A DNA stretch of 64,000 nucleotides from assembly GCA_035765415.1 (NCBI GenBank), contig DASTXR010000097.1, forward strand, positions 1 to 64,000, read 5' to 3'. The notes below the pieces were generated by a model, which did no database searches, was not told the origin of the DNA, and saw only the letters and a list, made by a program, of their open reading frames with translations. The stretch is from CADEED01 sp035765415 (lineage in GTDB: Bacteria; Pseudomonadota; Gammaproteobacteria; Steroidobacterales; Steroidobacteraceae). The translations under genes were made by a program, and so were the position numbers. Each line of letters begins with the position of its first letter. The stretch's first letter is position 1. This document shows, piece after piece, positions 21,734 through 35,207 of the stretch.

Positions 21734-22205
21734 CGCGCGAAAAGGCTTTCGTCGAACGATCCGTGGATGCGGCCATCGCGCGGACGAGGAACGAGCCCGG
21801 GCCGCTGCTCGAGATCCTGCACTCGGTACAACATGACCTCGGCTGTGTGCCACCCGAGTCGGTGCCGCTGATCGCCGATGCGTTGAATCTGTCTCGCGCC
21901 GAAGTGCATGGCGTGGTGAGTTTCTATCATCACTTTCGCGAGCGGCCCGCCGGCACACACACACTCCAGCTGTGCCGTGCGGAAGCGTGCCAGTCGATGA
22001 ACGGCGATGCGCTCGCCGATTTTGCGCGCCGTCGCCTGCAGCTCGATTTCGGCGAAACCCGCGCCGACGGGAAAGTGACGCTCGAAGCCGTGTACTGCCT
22101 CGGCAACTGCGCCTGCGCGCCGTCGGCGATGATCGACGGTCAGTTGCGCGGCAGGGTGGATGCGCAAGCGATCGCGGAGTGCGCCGCGGGTTGGGGCGTG
22201 CCCGA

Positions 22206-22209
<4 letters not shown>
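21730..22209 (+). CDS. fdsG: NAD-dependent formate dehydrogenase gamma subunit (NuoE-like)
   Basis: This 159-residue thioredoxin-like ferredoxin subunit carries one [2Fe-2S] cluster in the diaphorase part of the soluble formate dehydrogenase. The four ligands are Cys82, Cys87, Cys123 and Cys127 (LCRAEACQSM and YCLGNCACAP). Its size and spacing match FdsG/NuoE. It overlaps fdhD upstream and fdsB downstream by four bases each, showing tight coupling within fdhD-fdsGBAD. Confidence 0.95.
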
Positions 22210-23759
<1,550 letters not shown>

Positions 23760-26585
23760 ATGTACGCCAGCAATTACCACGATCATGGAACGCCGGCCGC
23801 GAAAGGGCCGGACGTCACGCTGGAGATAGACGGCGCCACGGTGACCGTGCCGGCGGGCACGTCCATCATGCGCGCCGCGGCGCTCGCGGGCGGCGCAATT
23901 CCCAAGCTCTGCGCCACCGACACACTCAAGGCTTTCGGCTCGTGCCGTGTGTGCCTGGTGGAGATCGAAGGTCGCAAAGGTTTCCCGGCATCGTGCACCA
24001 CCGAGGTGGCGGCCGGCATGAAGGTGCGCACGGCGAGCGATGCGGTGAACAAACTCAGGCGCGGCGTGCTCGAGCTGTACGTCTCCGAGCATCCCATGGG
24101 CAGTTGCCCGGACAGCAGCCGATGCGAGCTCGAGTCACTGGCCGCCGCGCACGGTATCGCCGAATCGCGCTTCGAAGGCGCGGGCACGCCGCGTGACATC
24201 CGCACCCCGAAACCCGTCGACACGAGCAACCCGTATTTCCGTTTCGACAACGACCTGTGCATCGTCTGTTCGCGCTGCGTGCGCGCCTGCGAGGACACGC
24301 AGGGCACGTTCGCGCTCACCATCGAGGGGCGTGGCATCGACTCGCGCGTTTCCGCATCGCAGCAGCAACCGTTCCTCGAATCCGAGTGTGTGTCCTGCGG
24401 GGCCTGCGTCGAGGCTTGCCCTACCGGTGCATTGATGGAGAAGTCGGTCATCGCCGCGGGGCTGCCGCAAAAGGCGGTGACCACCACCTGCGCCTACTGC
24501 GGCGTGGGATGTTCGCTGGTCGCCGAGGTCACCGACGGCGCCGTTTCGAGAATGGTCCCGAACCGCGATGGCCGCGCGAACCAGGGTCACGCCTGCGTCA
24601 AGGGACGTTTCGCTTACGGATATGCGACGCACGCGGACCGCGTGACGCAGCCGATGATCCGCAAACGCATCACCGACGACTGGCAGGTGGTCGGCTGGGA
24701 CGAGGCGATCAGCTACGCCGCGTCGGAGTTCAAGCGCATCCAGGCGGCGCACGGCCGCGATTCCATCGGTGGAATCACGTCATCGCGCTGCACGAACGAA
24801 GAGACCTTCCTGGTACAAAAGCTCGTGCGGGCGGCCTTTGGCACCAACAACGTGGACACCTGCGCGCGCGTCTGCCATTCGCCCACGGGTTATGGGCTCA
24901 AGCACACGCTCGGGGAATCCGCGGGCACGCAGGAGTTCGTGTCGGTGCAGCATGCGGATGTGATCGTGGTGATCGGCGCCAGCCCCACCGAAGCGCACCC
25001 CGTGTTTGCGTCGCAGATGAAGCGGCGCCTGCGCGCCGGCGCGCGTCTCATCGTCATCGATCCGCGCGCGATCGCGCTGGTCAGGGCGCCGCATGTCGAA
25101 GCCGACTATCACCTGCGGTTGCTGCCGGGCACCAATGTCGCGGTCATCAACGCGCTGGCCCACGTGGTGGTGACCGAAGGTCTCACCAGGGATCAATACA
25201 TCGCCGATCGCTGCGAGGCGGCGTCGTACGAGAAGTGGAAGAAGTTCGTCTCGGACCCGGTGAACTCGCCCGAGGCCATGGAGAAGGTGAGCGGTGTGCC
25301 GGCGGAATTGATCCGCGGCGCCGCCCGGCTCTACGCGCAAGGTCCGAACAGCGCTATCTACTACGGTCTCGGCGTCACCGAGCACAGCCAGGGCACCACC
25401 ATGGTGATGGGCATCGCCAACCTGGCGATGGCCACCGGCAACCTGGGACGCGAGGGTGTGGGCGTGAGCCCGCTGCGCGGGCAGAACAACGTGCAGGGCT
25501 CCTGCGACATGGGTTCGTTCCCGCACGAGTACAGCGGCTACCGGCACGTGTCCGACGACGCCACGCGCGCGCTGTTCGAATCCATGTGGAAGGTGCAACT
25601 GGGCAGCGAACCCGGACTTCGCATTCCGAACATGTTCGAGGCGGCGCTCGACGGCAGCTTCCGCGGCCTCTACATCCAGGGCGAGGATTTCGCGCAGTCG
25701 GACCCGAACACCGCGCATGTCACCGCGGCGCTGTCGGCCATGGAATGCATCGTCATTCAAGACATCTTTCACAACGAAACGTCGAAATTCGCGCATGTCT
25801 TTTTGCCGGGGTCCTCATTCCTGGAGAAAGACGGCACATTCACCAATGCCGAACGGCGCATTTCCCGGGTACGCAAGATCATCGAGCCGCTGTCGGGCCT
25901 GGCGGACTGGGAGGTGACGGTGCGGCTGTCGAACGCCCTGGGATATCCCATGAGCTACTCGCACCCGTCGCAGATCATGGACGAGATCGCGGCGCTCACG
26001 CCCACGTTCGCCGGGGTCAGCTACGAGAAGTTAGACCGCCTGGGGTCGATCCAGTGGCCCTGCAACGAGAAGGCGCCGCAGGGCACGCCGACGATGCACG
26101 TGGGCTCGTTCGTTCGCGGCAAGGGCAAGTTCTACGTGACGGCCTACGTGCCCACCAACGAGCGCACCTCCAGCCGCTATCCACTGCTGCTCACCACCGG
26201 CCGCGTGCTCACGCAATACAACGTGGGCGCGCAGACCAGGCGCACCGCCAACATGGCCTGGCACAGCGAAGACCGGCTGGAGCTGCATCCGCATGACGCC
26301 GAAGCGCGCGGCATCGAACACGGCGACTGGGTGGGCATCACGAGCCGCGCCGGGGACACCGTGCTGCGCGTGGAGATCACCGAGCGCGTGGCGCCGGGCG
26401 TGGTGTACACCACGTTCCACTTCCCGGAATCGGGAGCGAACCTCATCACCACCGAGAACTCCGACTGGGCCACCAACTGTCCGGAATACAAGGTGACGGC
26501 CGTGCAGGTGGTGAAAGTGGCACAGCCGGCCACGTGGCAGCTGCGGCGCCAGGCGCAGTTGCCGGCCGAACCCGCGGGACGCTGA
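23760..26585 (+). CDS. fdsA: NAD-dependent formate dehydrogenase alpha subunit (Mo/bis-MGD)
   Basis: This is the catalytic subunit, 941 residues, oxidising formate to CO2. The domains in order are an N-terminal [2Fe-2S] domain (Cys51, Cys62, Cys65, Cys79), a NuoG-like segment, two [4Fe-4S] ferredoxin motifs (CIVCSRCVRAC and CVSCGACVEACPTGA), a [4Fe-4S] site CAYCGVGC next to the molybdopterin domain, and the C-terminal dinucleotide-binding domain. The Mo ligand is cysteine (CARVCHSPTG), not selenocysteine. The His-Cys3 site normally seen as HxxxCxxCxxxxxC appears altered here to His111, Cys116, Cys122, so one ligand of that cluster may be missing. The gene starts immediately after the fdsB stop. 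Confidence 0.95.
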   Translation: MYASNYHDHGTPAAKGPDVTLEIDGATVTVPAGTSIMRAAALAGGAIPKLCATDTLKAFGSCRVCLVEIEGRKGFPASCTTEVAAGMKVRTASDAVNKLRRGVLELYVSEHPMGSCPDSSRCELESLAAAHGIAESRFEGAGTPRDIRTPKPVDTSNPYFRFDNDLCIVCSRCVRACEDTQGTFALTIEGRGIDSRVSASQQQPFLESECVSCGACVEACPTGALMEKSVIAAGLPQKAVTTTCAYCGVGCSLVAEVTDGAVSRMVPNRDGRANQGHACVKGRFAYGYATHADRVTQPMIRKRITDDWQVVGWDEAISYAASEFKRIQAAHGRDSIGGITSSRCTNEETFLVQKLVRAAFGTNNVDTCARVCHSPTGYGLKHTLGESAGTQEFVSVQHADVIVVIGASPTEAHPVFASQMKRRLRAGARLIVIDPRAIALVRAPHVEADYHLRLLPGTNVAVINALAHVVVTEGLTRDQYIADRCEAASYEKWKKFVSDPVNSPEAMEKVSGVPAELIRGAARLYAQGPNSAIYYGLGVTEHSQGTTMVMGIANLAMATGNLGREGVGVSPLRGQNNVQGSCDMGSFPHEYSGYRHVSDDATRALFESMWKVQLGSEPGLRIPNMFEAALDGSFRGLYIQGEDFAQSDPNTAHVTAALSAMECIVIQDIFHNETSKFAHVFLPGSSFLEKDGTFTNAERRISRVRKIIEPLSGLADWEVTVRLSNALGYPMSYSHPSQIMDEIAALTPTFAGVSYEKLDRLGSIQWPCNEKAPQGTPTMHVGSFVRGKGKFYVTAYVPTNERTSSRYPLLLTTGRVLTQYNVGAQTRRTANMAWHSEDRLELHPHDAEARGIEHGDWVGITSRAGDTVLRVEITERVAPGVVYTTFHFPESGANLITTENSDWATNCPEYKVTAVQVVKVAQPATWQLRRQAQLPAEPAGR

Positions 26586-26828
26586 ATGAACAGCGAGCGG
26601 CTCGTCGCCATGGCGAATGACATTGCCGCGTTTTTCGACTCCGAAGCCGACAAGGCCGTGGCCGCCGAAGGCGTGCGCTTTCACATCGCGCGCTTCTGGG
26701 ACCCGCGCATGCGGCGCGAGATCGTCGCTCACGTGGGGGCCGGCGGCGCCGGGCTGACGCCCACGGCGCGGCGCGCGATCGAACTTCTCGCGCCTGAGCC
26801 GACTAATAGCCCAAATCAATCGAAGTGA
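26586..26828 (+). CDS. fdsD: Formate dehydrogenase delta subunit
   Basis: This 80-residue small subunit of the soluble NAD-dependent formate dehydrogenase starts on the base after the fdsA stop. Features typical of FdsD are an N-terminal RLVAMANDIAAFF segment, the central IARFWDPRMRREIVAHV block and a short Ala/Gly-rich C-terminus. Its biochemical role is poorly defined. In related enzymes it is needed for stability or maturation of the complex. Confidence 0.92.
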   Translation: MNSERLVAMANDIAAFFDSEADKAVAAEGVRFHIARFWDPRMRREIVAHVGAGGAGLTPTARRAIELLAPEPTNSPNQSK

Positions 26829-26877
26829 GCGCTGATGTGCACCCCGGGGGCGGGGCAGCGTGTCAGTATTGCGCCCC

Positions 26878-27765
26878 ATGATTTCCAGTCTCGCGGCCAA
26901 GCTGGCCGCCCGAAAGTTCGTCGTCACCGGCGAGCTGACTCCGCCCAAGGGCACCGACCTGTCGAAGCTGTTTGCCGCAGCCGAACTGCTGCGCGACGCC
27001 GTCGACGCCATCAACGTCACGGAATCGCCGCGCGCGCGCATGACGATGGATCCGCGCGCCGCGGCGCGGCTGCTGCAGGATCGCGGCTTCGAAACCATCG
27101 TGCAGGTCACCAGCCGTGACCGCAATCGCATCGCCGTGCAGTCAGACTTGTTAGGCGCGGCGGCGCTGGGCCTGCGCAACTTCGTCTTCATGGGTGGAGA
27201 TTCCACCACCGGCGGTGACCATCCCGAAGCCAAGCCGGTGTTCGACCTGACGGCGTCCGGCCTGCTGGCGGCCGCCGAGGCCCTGCGCAATGGCCGCGAT
27301 CACGCCGGCCATCCGCTCACCGGCACGCCGGATCTTTTCATTGGCGCCACCTGCAATCCGGGTTCGGATCGGTTCGAAGCCGAAATCGAGAACACGCGCC
27401 GCAAGATCGATGCCGGCGCGAAGATGCTGCAGACCCAGGCCGTGTACCACGGAGACCCCTTGAAGCGTTTCATCGATGCGGTGAAGCCCGACGGCGTGGC
27501 GATCCTGGCCGGCGTCATTCCGCTGAAGTCGGAGAAGAGCGGGCCGTGGCTGAACGCCAATCTACCCGGCGTGTTCGTGCCCAGGGACATGCTGGACGCC
27601 ATGGATGAGGCGGCCAGGGCCGGTGTCGCGCGCGAACGCGGCGTGGAACTGGCGGCGGGCGTGGTCCGCGAGATGCAGGGCATCTGCCAGGGCGTGCACA
27701 TCATGGCCATCGGCTGGGAAGCCGGCGTGCCGGAGATCCTGCGAAGTGCGGGCGTGCGTGCCTAG
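26878..27765 (+). CDS. Methylenetetrahydrofolate reductase family protein
   Basis: The TIM-barrel protein has MetF-family features: a VVTGELTPPKGTD start with the conserved Glu, VTSRDRNR, NFVFMGGDSTTGGDHP and the segment FIGATCNPGSDRFEAEIENTRRKIDAGAKMLQTQ split over residues about 155-190. It would reduce methylene-THF to methyl-THF for methionine synthesis. Sequence details are nearer to the MetF-like branch found near corrinoid and demethylation enzymes than to E. coli MetF. The ATG at 26878 gives a natural N-terminus. A GTG at 26860 would add six residues. It lies 49 bases after fdsD and its stop overlaps the mrpG stop on the other strand. Confidence 0.85.
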   Translation: MISSLAAKLAARKFVVTGELTPPKGTDLSKLFAAAELLRDAVDAINVTESPRARMTMDPRAAARLLQDRGFETIVQVTSRDRNRIAVQSDLLGAAALGLRNFVFMGGDSTTGGDHPEAKPVFDLTASGLLAAAEALRNGRDHAGHPLTGTPDLFIGATCNPGSDRFEAEIENTRRKIDAGAKMLQTQAVYHGDPLKRFIDAVKPDGVAILAGVIPLKSEKSGPWLNANLPGVFVPRDMLDAMDEAARAGVARERGVELAAGVVREMQGICQGVHIMAIGWEAGVPEILRSAGVRA

Positions 27766-28082
27766 CGCCGCCGCGCGTTCGAGCGATGCACGGCCGCGCG
27801 CATCAGCAGCATGGCGGTCATTGGCGCGGTGGTCACGACGAACACGGTGATGAGCAGTTCGTGCACGACGGGCCGGTTGGCGAGCGCCGTGGACACCAGG
27901 ATGGATGCGATCAGTACGCAACCCGTGCCGAGCGTGTTACCCATCGACGGGCCATGCATGCGCTGGAAGAAGGCGCCCAGCCTCGCGAGGCCGAACGACC
28001 CGATGACCGTGAAGAGGCCGCCGCATATGAGCAGCACCGCCGCGGGCAGCGCCGCCCACGCCGGCAGTGTTTCCAGCGTCAT
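27762..28082 (-). CDS. mrpG: Mrp-type Na+/H+ antiporter subunit G
   Basis: This 106-residue membrane protein has three hydrophobic helices and the MnhG motifs FTVIGSFGLARLGAFFQRMH and GCVLIASI. It is the last gene of the antiporter operon and overlaps mrpF by four bases. The Mrp complex exchanges cytoplasmic Na+ (or K+) for protons and needs all its subunits. Its stop codon overlaps that of the convergent MetF-family gene. Confidence 0.95.
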   Translation of the reverse strand: MTLETLPAWAALPAAVLLICGGLFTVIGSFGLARLGAFFQRMHGPSMGNTLGTGCVLIASILVSTALANRPVVHELLITVFVVTTAPMTAMLLMRAAVHRSNARRR

Positions 28083-28360
28083 GGCTCTATCACCTCGCCG
28101 CGCAGCAGGAATTTCGCGAGCGCCACCGAGCCCACGAAACCGAACAGCGCGATCAGCAGTGCGATGTCGAAGTACACCGTGGTGGCGGACCGTATTCCGA
28201 GCATCAGCAGCGTCAGCATGCCATTGATGTAGAAGGTGTCGAGCGCGAGCACGCGATCCTGCGCGCTCGGGCCGCTCAACAATCGGTACGCGGCGAACAG
28301 CATGGCGAGCACGAAGCAGAACTGCGCGAAACCGATGGCGAATTCCAGCAGGGCATTCAT
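28079..28360 (-). CDS. mrpF: Mrp-type Na+/H+ antiporter subunit F
   Basis: This 93-residue three-helix protein contains YRLLSGPSAQDRVLALDTFY, the MnhF/PhaF signature. The start at 28360 was chosen because it overlaps the mrpE stop by four bases, matching the coupling throughout this operon. The open frame runs further upstream only as a shadow of mrpE. Confidence 0.95.
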   Translation of the reverse strand: MNALLEFAIGFAQFCFVLAMLFAAYRLLSGPSAQDRVLALDTFYINGMLTLLMLGIRSATTVYFDIALLIALFGFVGSVALAKFLLRGEVIEP

Positions 28361-28842
28361 TCGAAGATCTCCATGAGCAGACGTTCGTAACGTTGTTTGA
28401 TGGTGTCGATCCATGCCTGTTCGTCGCGCAGGTCGAGCACGTGCAGCGTGAGCGTGGCCCCGTCCGGCGAAAGATCGACCCACACGGTGCCTGGCGTCGA
28501 GGTCACGATGGTGGCGAGCGCGGCCAGGCCATTCGGGTCGCGCATGTCGAGCGGCACATCGAGGAAACCCGAACGAAGCGTCCGTTTGCCGTTGAGGCCG
28601 AGCACGATGCGCGCCACGGCCACGTTGGAGCGAAGGATGTCGACGAACACGCGCCACAGCAGGAGCAGGGCCCGGAGGGGCCGGCGCAGTGTCGGCTGCA
28701 CGGGGCGCACGACGCGAAAACCGAGCACCATCAGCGTCGACACTCCGAGCCCGAGCAGGAGCTGGCCGAACGCGAGCGTGCCGTTCAACAGCAGCCACAT
28801 GCCGGTGAGCGCGAGAATCAGCAGGATCGGCGGACGTTTCAT
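28357..28842 (-). CDS. mrpE: Mrp-type Na+/H+ antiporter subunit E
   Basis: The 161-residue subunit has two N-terminal transmembrane helices (about residues 5-42) and a soluble MnhE domain with VTSTPGTVWVDLSPDGATLT and LHVLDLRDEQAW, both typical of the family. It overlaps mrpD upstream and mrpF downstream by four bases each. MrpE is required for stable assembly of the complex in characterised systems. Confidence 0.95.
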   Translation of the reverse strand: MKRPPILLILALTGMWLLLNGTLAFGQLLLGLGVSTLMVLGFRVVRPVQPTLRRPLRALLLLWRVFVDILRSNVAVARIVLGLNGKRTLRSGFLDVPLDMRDPNGLAALATIVTSTPGTVWVDLSPDGATLTLHVLDLRDEQAWIDTIKQRYERLLMEIFE

Positions 28843-30470
28843 GGTGGCGACTCACCGGTGAGCTGCAGAACGGTGCGGATGTAGAGCTCGGGATCGGCGA
28901 GCCCGGCTGCGGCCGAATCGAGGTACGTCATGGTGGGCCCGGCGGCAATGGTGATGGCCACGCACACCAGCAGCAGGAACGCGACCGGCGCGGCCTCGGT
29001 GATCGAAAGCCGTGGTGTCTGGCGCCCGGTGACGCTCCAGAACAACCGCATGCCGGTTCGCATCAGCGCGATGAGTCCCGCGAGTCCGCCGGCGATCAGC
29101 ACGACGATCAGCAGCCACTGGCGGCTCCATCCTCCCTGCAGCGGCAGCGCGTCGATCGCCGCGGCCACCAGCGCGAACTTGGCGATGAACCCGGCGAGCG
29201 GTGGCATGCCGGTGACGAGCAGCGCGCAGCACACGAACGCCAGCCCGAGGAACGCCATGGCCGCCGGCAGCGCGACGCCGACTTCGTCGTCGGGCGCGTA
29301 TGGATCGGGCGGCTCGCCCACCGCGAACGCCGTGTAGGTAGGCGGCGGCGTCGCGGCGCGATCGCCGGGATCCGGCACCGCGGTGCGCATGCGTTCGGCC
29401 ATGCCCGTGAGCATGAAGAACGCGGCCGTCGCGAACACCGAGCCCAGCATGTAGAACAGCGCCGGCCCGACCATCGACGGCTCGCCGGAGCCCACCGCCG
29501 CGAGGATGGTGCCGGAAGAGAGGATCACGACGAACGCGACGAGGCGCGGCAACTGTCGCGAGGCCAGCATGCCGACGACGCCGATCACCATGGTGGCGAG
29601 CGCGATGTAGAACAGCCACGCACCGCCGAACGGGGCCGCGGCGTCCTCGAGCAGCGAACCGGCGCGCAGGATGGCATAGACGCCGACCTTCGTCGTGATG
29701 GTGAAGATAGCCGCGACCGGCGCGCCCGCCGCGTGGTACGCGCCGGGCAACCAGAAGTTGATCGGGAACGCGGCGGCCTTCACGAGGAACGCGATGCCGA
29801 GAATCGCGGCGCCCGCCTGGGCGATGCCGCGATCCTCGAGGGGCAACACGCGCCACTTCCAGGCGATCTCCGCCATGTTGAGCGTCCCGACGACGCTGTA
29901 GATCATTGCGACGCCGATCAGGAACGCGAACGCGGCGGTGAGGTTCACCGCGATGAAGTGCAGCGCCATCTTGGTCCGCTGCGGACCGCCGCCATGCAAC
30001 AGCAGCGCGTACGACGCGGCCAGCAGGATCTCGAAGAACACGAACAGGTTGAACAGGTCACCGGTCAGGAACGCGCCGTTGAGGCCCATGAGCAGGAATT
30101 GCAGCAGCGAGTGGTAGTGCACGCCCATGCGATCCCAGCGGCCGATCGAATACACCGTGACCGACAGCGCCAGCGTGACGTTCACGGCGATCATCAGCGC
30201 CGAGAGCCGGTCGACGACGAGCACGATGCCGAACGGCGCCTGCCATCCGCCGATGGCGTACACACCGATGCCGTGCGACCAGATATCGGGCACCGAATCC
30301 GTCGTGAGCCATACCATGGTCACCGCGGCGGCGAGCTGGAGCACCGTGGCGAAAAGCATGATCAGCAGCCGGGGCCAGCGTCGGGACTCGGCGAACAGCA
30401 GCAGGACAGCTCCCGCGACCAGCGGCACGACGATGGGCAGCACGGGCAGGTGTCGCAGCCATGCGTTCAC
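28839..30470 (-). CDS. mrpD: Mrp-type Na+/H+ antiporter subunit D
   Basis: This 543-residue polytopic protein is homologous to complex I subunits NuoM/NuoN, with about 14 predicted helices. The Glu in YSLLLHGG-type helices and the Lys-bearing GIAFLVKAAAFPINFWLPGAY split over residues about 218-238 are the conserved proton-path elements. A soluble loop near residues 365-395 (rich in Asp, Pro and Thr) is longer than usual. It overlaps its neighbours by four bases on each side. Confidence 0.95.
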   Translation of the reverse strand: MNAWLRHLPVLPIVVPLVAGAVLLLFAESRRWPRLLIMLFATVLQLAAAVTMVWLTTDSVPDIWSHGIGVYAIGGWQAPFGIVLVVDRLSALMIAVNVTLALSVTVYSIGRWDRMGVHYHSLLQFLLMGLNGAFLTGDLFNLFVFFEILLAASYALLLHGGGPQRTKMALHFIAVNLTAAFAFLIGVAMIYSVVGTLNMAEIAWKWRVLPLEDRGIAQAGAAILGIAFLVKAAAFPINFWLPGAYHAAGAPVAAIFTITTKVGVYAILRAGSLLEDAAAPFGGAWLFYIALATMVIGVVGMLASRQLPRLVAFVVILSSGTILAAVGSGEPSMVGPALFYMLGSVFATAAFFMLTGMAERMRTAVPDPGDRAATPPPTYTAFAVGEPPDPYAPDDEVGVALPAAMAFLGLAFVCCALLVTGMPPLAGFIAKFALVAAAIDALPLQGGWSRQWLLIVVLIAGGLAGLIALMRTGMRLFWSVTGRQTPRLSITEAAPVAFLLLVCVAITIAAGPTMTYLDSAAAGLADPELYIRTVLQLTGESPP

Positions 30471-30801
30471 CGGTCACCTCCCTGGCCATCGACGTGATCC
30501 GTGCCGATCATGCCGCGCGCGGCGATGATGACGACGAGGAACAGCGCCGTGGTCGCAAAACCGATGACGATGGCGGTGAGCACCAGCGACTGCGGCACCG
30601 GGTCGGCGTATGACATCGGATCCACGATCCCGTCACCGGCGATGACCGGAGGAGCGTCGACCGCCAGGCGGCCCGTGCAGAAAATGAACAGGTTGACCGC
30701 GTAGGAAAGCAGCGACAGGCCCATGATCACCTGGAAAGTGCGCGGTCGCAGCAGCAGCCACACTCCCGAGGCGGTGAGCACGCCGATCGCGATGGTGAGC
30801 A

Positions 30802-30811
<10 letters not shown>
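30467..30811 (-). CDS. mrpC: Mrp-type Na+/H+ antiporter subunit C
   Basis: This 114-residue homologue of NuoK has three helices and the family segment FQVIMGLSLLSYAVNLFIF, followed by DPVPQSLVLTAIVIGFATTA, which is typical of MnhC. The ATG at 30811 lies 10 bases inside the end of mrpA, and its stop overlaps mrpD, so it is translationally coupled on both sides. Confidence 0.95.
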
Positions 30812-33723
<2,912 letters not shown>

Positions 33724-33732
33724 GCGAAGACT

Positions 33733-34677
33733 CTATCGTCGAATGGTGCGTTGCGAACGCTTCGACTCGAAGGCGGCGAAGATGTTGCGCGCGCCGTCGA
33801 CTATGGCCGCCACCGCGGGATGTTTGATCCTGCGTTCGACCGAGATGGCGAAGAACTCCGCGCGCACCGCGTGCACCATGCCGACCCGCACGAAGCCGAA
33901 CTGTTTGCGGAACTGCTGTTCCTGAACCGCGGGCACGGGCGCGAATCCGTGGCCCGCGCGGGCGAATTCGCGCAGCAGCGCGTAGTCCTCGAATTCACCG
34001 GCCACGATCGGGTGTACGTTCTGCCGCTCCAGCCACTGGTCCAGTGAACGGCGGATCGCCGTGTCTTCGGTAGGCAGGAGTATCGGCACGCCATCGAGCG
34101 ATTGCGGAAACCCGCGGCGCAGGCTCGCGGCGATGGCCGGAGTCGCCATCCAGCACACGCCACAGCTTCCGAGAGCGTGGCTGTACGCGCGCACGTTGAG
34201 CGTGGGCGTGACCGGCGCATCCGACAGCACCACGTCCAGCTCGTGCACGGCGAGATTCGCCACCATGCGTTCGAGCGTGCCCTCGCGGCAGCTGATGCGC
34301 ACCGGCTGCGCGAGGTGCAGTGCCGGTTCCAGCAGCCGTTGCGCGATCTCCTTCGGCAATACGTCGTCGATGCCGACCACCAGCCGCAGCGGCCGCTGCG
34401 AGGGACGATGCTCGAGCGCCTCGACGAGCTCGCGGCCCAGGCCGAAGATTTCCTGCGCGTACGAATACACCAGCCGGCCGATTTCCGTGGGTACCAGCTT
34501 GCGCCCGGATTTCGTGAACAGTTTTTCGCCGAGCCGCTGTTCCAGCGTGCGCAACTGCGCGCTCACCGTCGGCGCCGACAGCGCGAGCTCCTCGCACGCG
34601 CGCGTGATGCTGCCGGTGCGCACAACCGACCAGAAGTAGAGCAGGTGCTGGTAGTTGAGACGTCGCAGGTTGGCCAT
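33733..34677 (-). CDS. nhaR: LysR family regulator, NhaR type
   Basis: The 314-residue LysR protein has an N-terminal winged helix that begins NYQHLLYFWSVVRTGSITRA, the hallmark opening of NhaR, the sodium-responsive activator of the nhaA antiporter gene in E. coli. The C-terminal part is the ligand-binding fold. The ATG at 34677 gives a normal N-terminus. The longer frame up to 34794 would add 39 residues with no homology that I can see. It is encoded nine bases before mrpA on the same strand, so it probably controls and shares a transcript with the Mrp operon. Confidence 0.9.
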   Translation of the reverse strand: MANLRRLNYQHLLYFWSVVRTGSITRACEELALSAPTVSAQLRTLEQRLGEKLFTKSGRKLVPTEIGRLVYSYAQEIFGLGRELVEALEHRPSQRPLRLVVGIDDVLPKEIAQRLLEPALHLAQPVRISCREGTLERMVANLAVHELDVVLSDAPVTPTLNVRAYSHALGSCGVCWMATPAIAASLRRGFPQSLDGVPILLPTEDTAIRRSLDQWLERQNVHPIVAGEFEDYALLREFARAGHGFAPVPAVQEQQFRKQFGFVRVGMVHAVRAEFFAISVERRIKHPAVAAIVDGARNIFAAFESKRSQRTIRR

Positions 34678-34763
34678 GACCGATGATCCCGCCATAGTTC
34701 GAAAAAAGCGAATCGAAACCGCGAATCTTTCAAATTGTAGGAACCCGTCGCGCGGGCTAAAAC

Positions 34764-35207
34764 ATGCCCATGAATGCATTGACCCGCGATCCATCGACTC
34801 CCCGCCCGGCCATCGTCGTCACCGAAGCCGACGCTCGCCGGCTGCGAGGCATGCTTGCCGCGCGCCGCGAATCGGCGTTGCGCGACGAAGCGCATCTCGA
34901 CGAGCTCGAATCGGAGCTCGAGCGCGCGCTGCTGGTCACGGCGGACGCGGTGCCTCCCGACGTGGTGGTCATGGACAGCGCAGTTCGAGTCCGCGACCTG
35001 TCGAACGACGAACCTCGCGAATACACGCTGGTGTATCCGGCGGAAGCCGATCTCGATGCCGGACGGATTTCCGTGCTGGCGCCACTCGGCACCGCGTTGC
35101 TCGGCTTCCGCGAAGGCGACGAAGTCGAATGGTTGATGCCCGGCGGCCTGCGCCGCCTGCGAATCGAACGAGTAAGGAGCCGACATGAAGCTGCTGTGCG
35201 CCACTGA
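34764..35207 (+). CDS. rnk: Regulator of nucleoside diphosphate kinase (Rnk, GreA/B C-terminal domain)
   Basis: This 147-residue protein has an N-terminal short coiled coil (about residues 18-52; RLRGMLAARRES and LDELESELERALL) and a GreA/B C-terminal FKBP-like domain (YTLVYPAEADLDAGRISVLAPLG, about 87-109). That is the layout of Rnk, which binds RNA polymerase near the secondary channel. The gene overlaps the universal stress gene by 23 bases. It is divergent from nhaR, and the 86 bases between them must hold both promoters. Confidence 0.88.
   Translation: MPMNALTRDPSTPRPAIVVTEADARRLRGMLAARRESALRDEAHLDELESELERALLVTADAVPPDVVVMDSAVRVRDLSNDEPREYTLVYPAEADLDAGRISVLAPLGTALLGFREGDEVEWLMPGGLRRLRIERVRSRHEAAVRH

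Noticed and set aside
24850..24900. Selenocysteine in the formate dehydrogenase alpha subunit.
   Set aside because: The Mo-ligand codon is TGC (Cys in CARVCHSPTG) and there is no in-frame TGA or SECIS-like hairpin.
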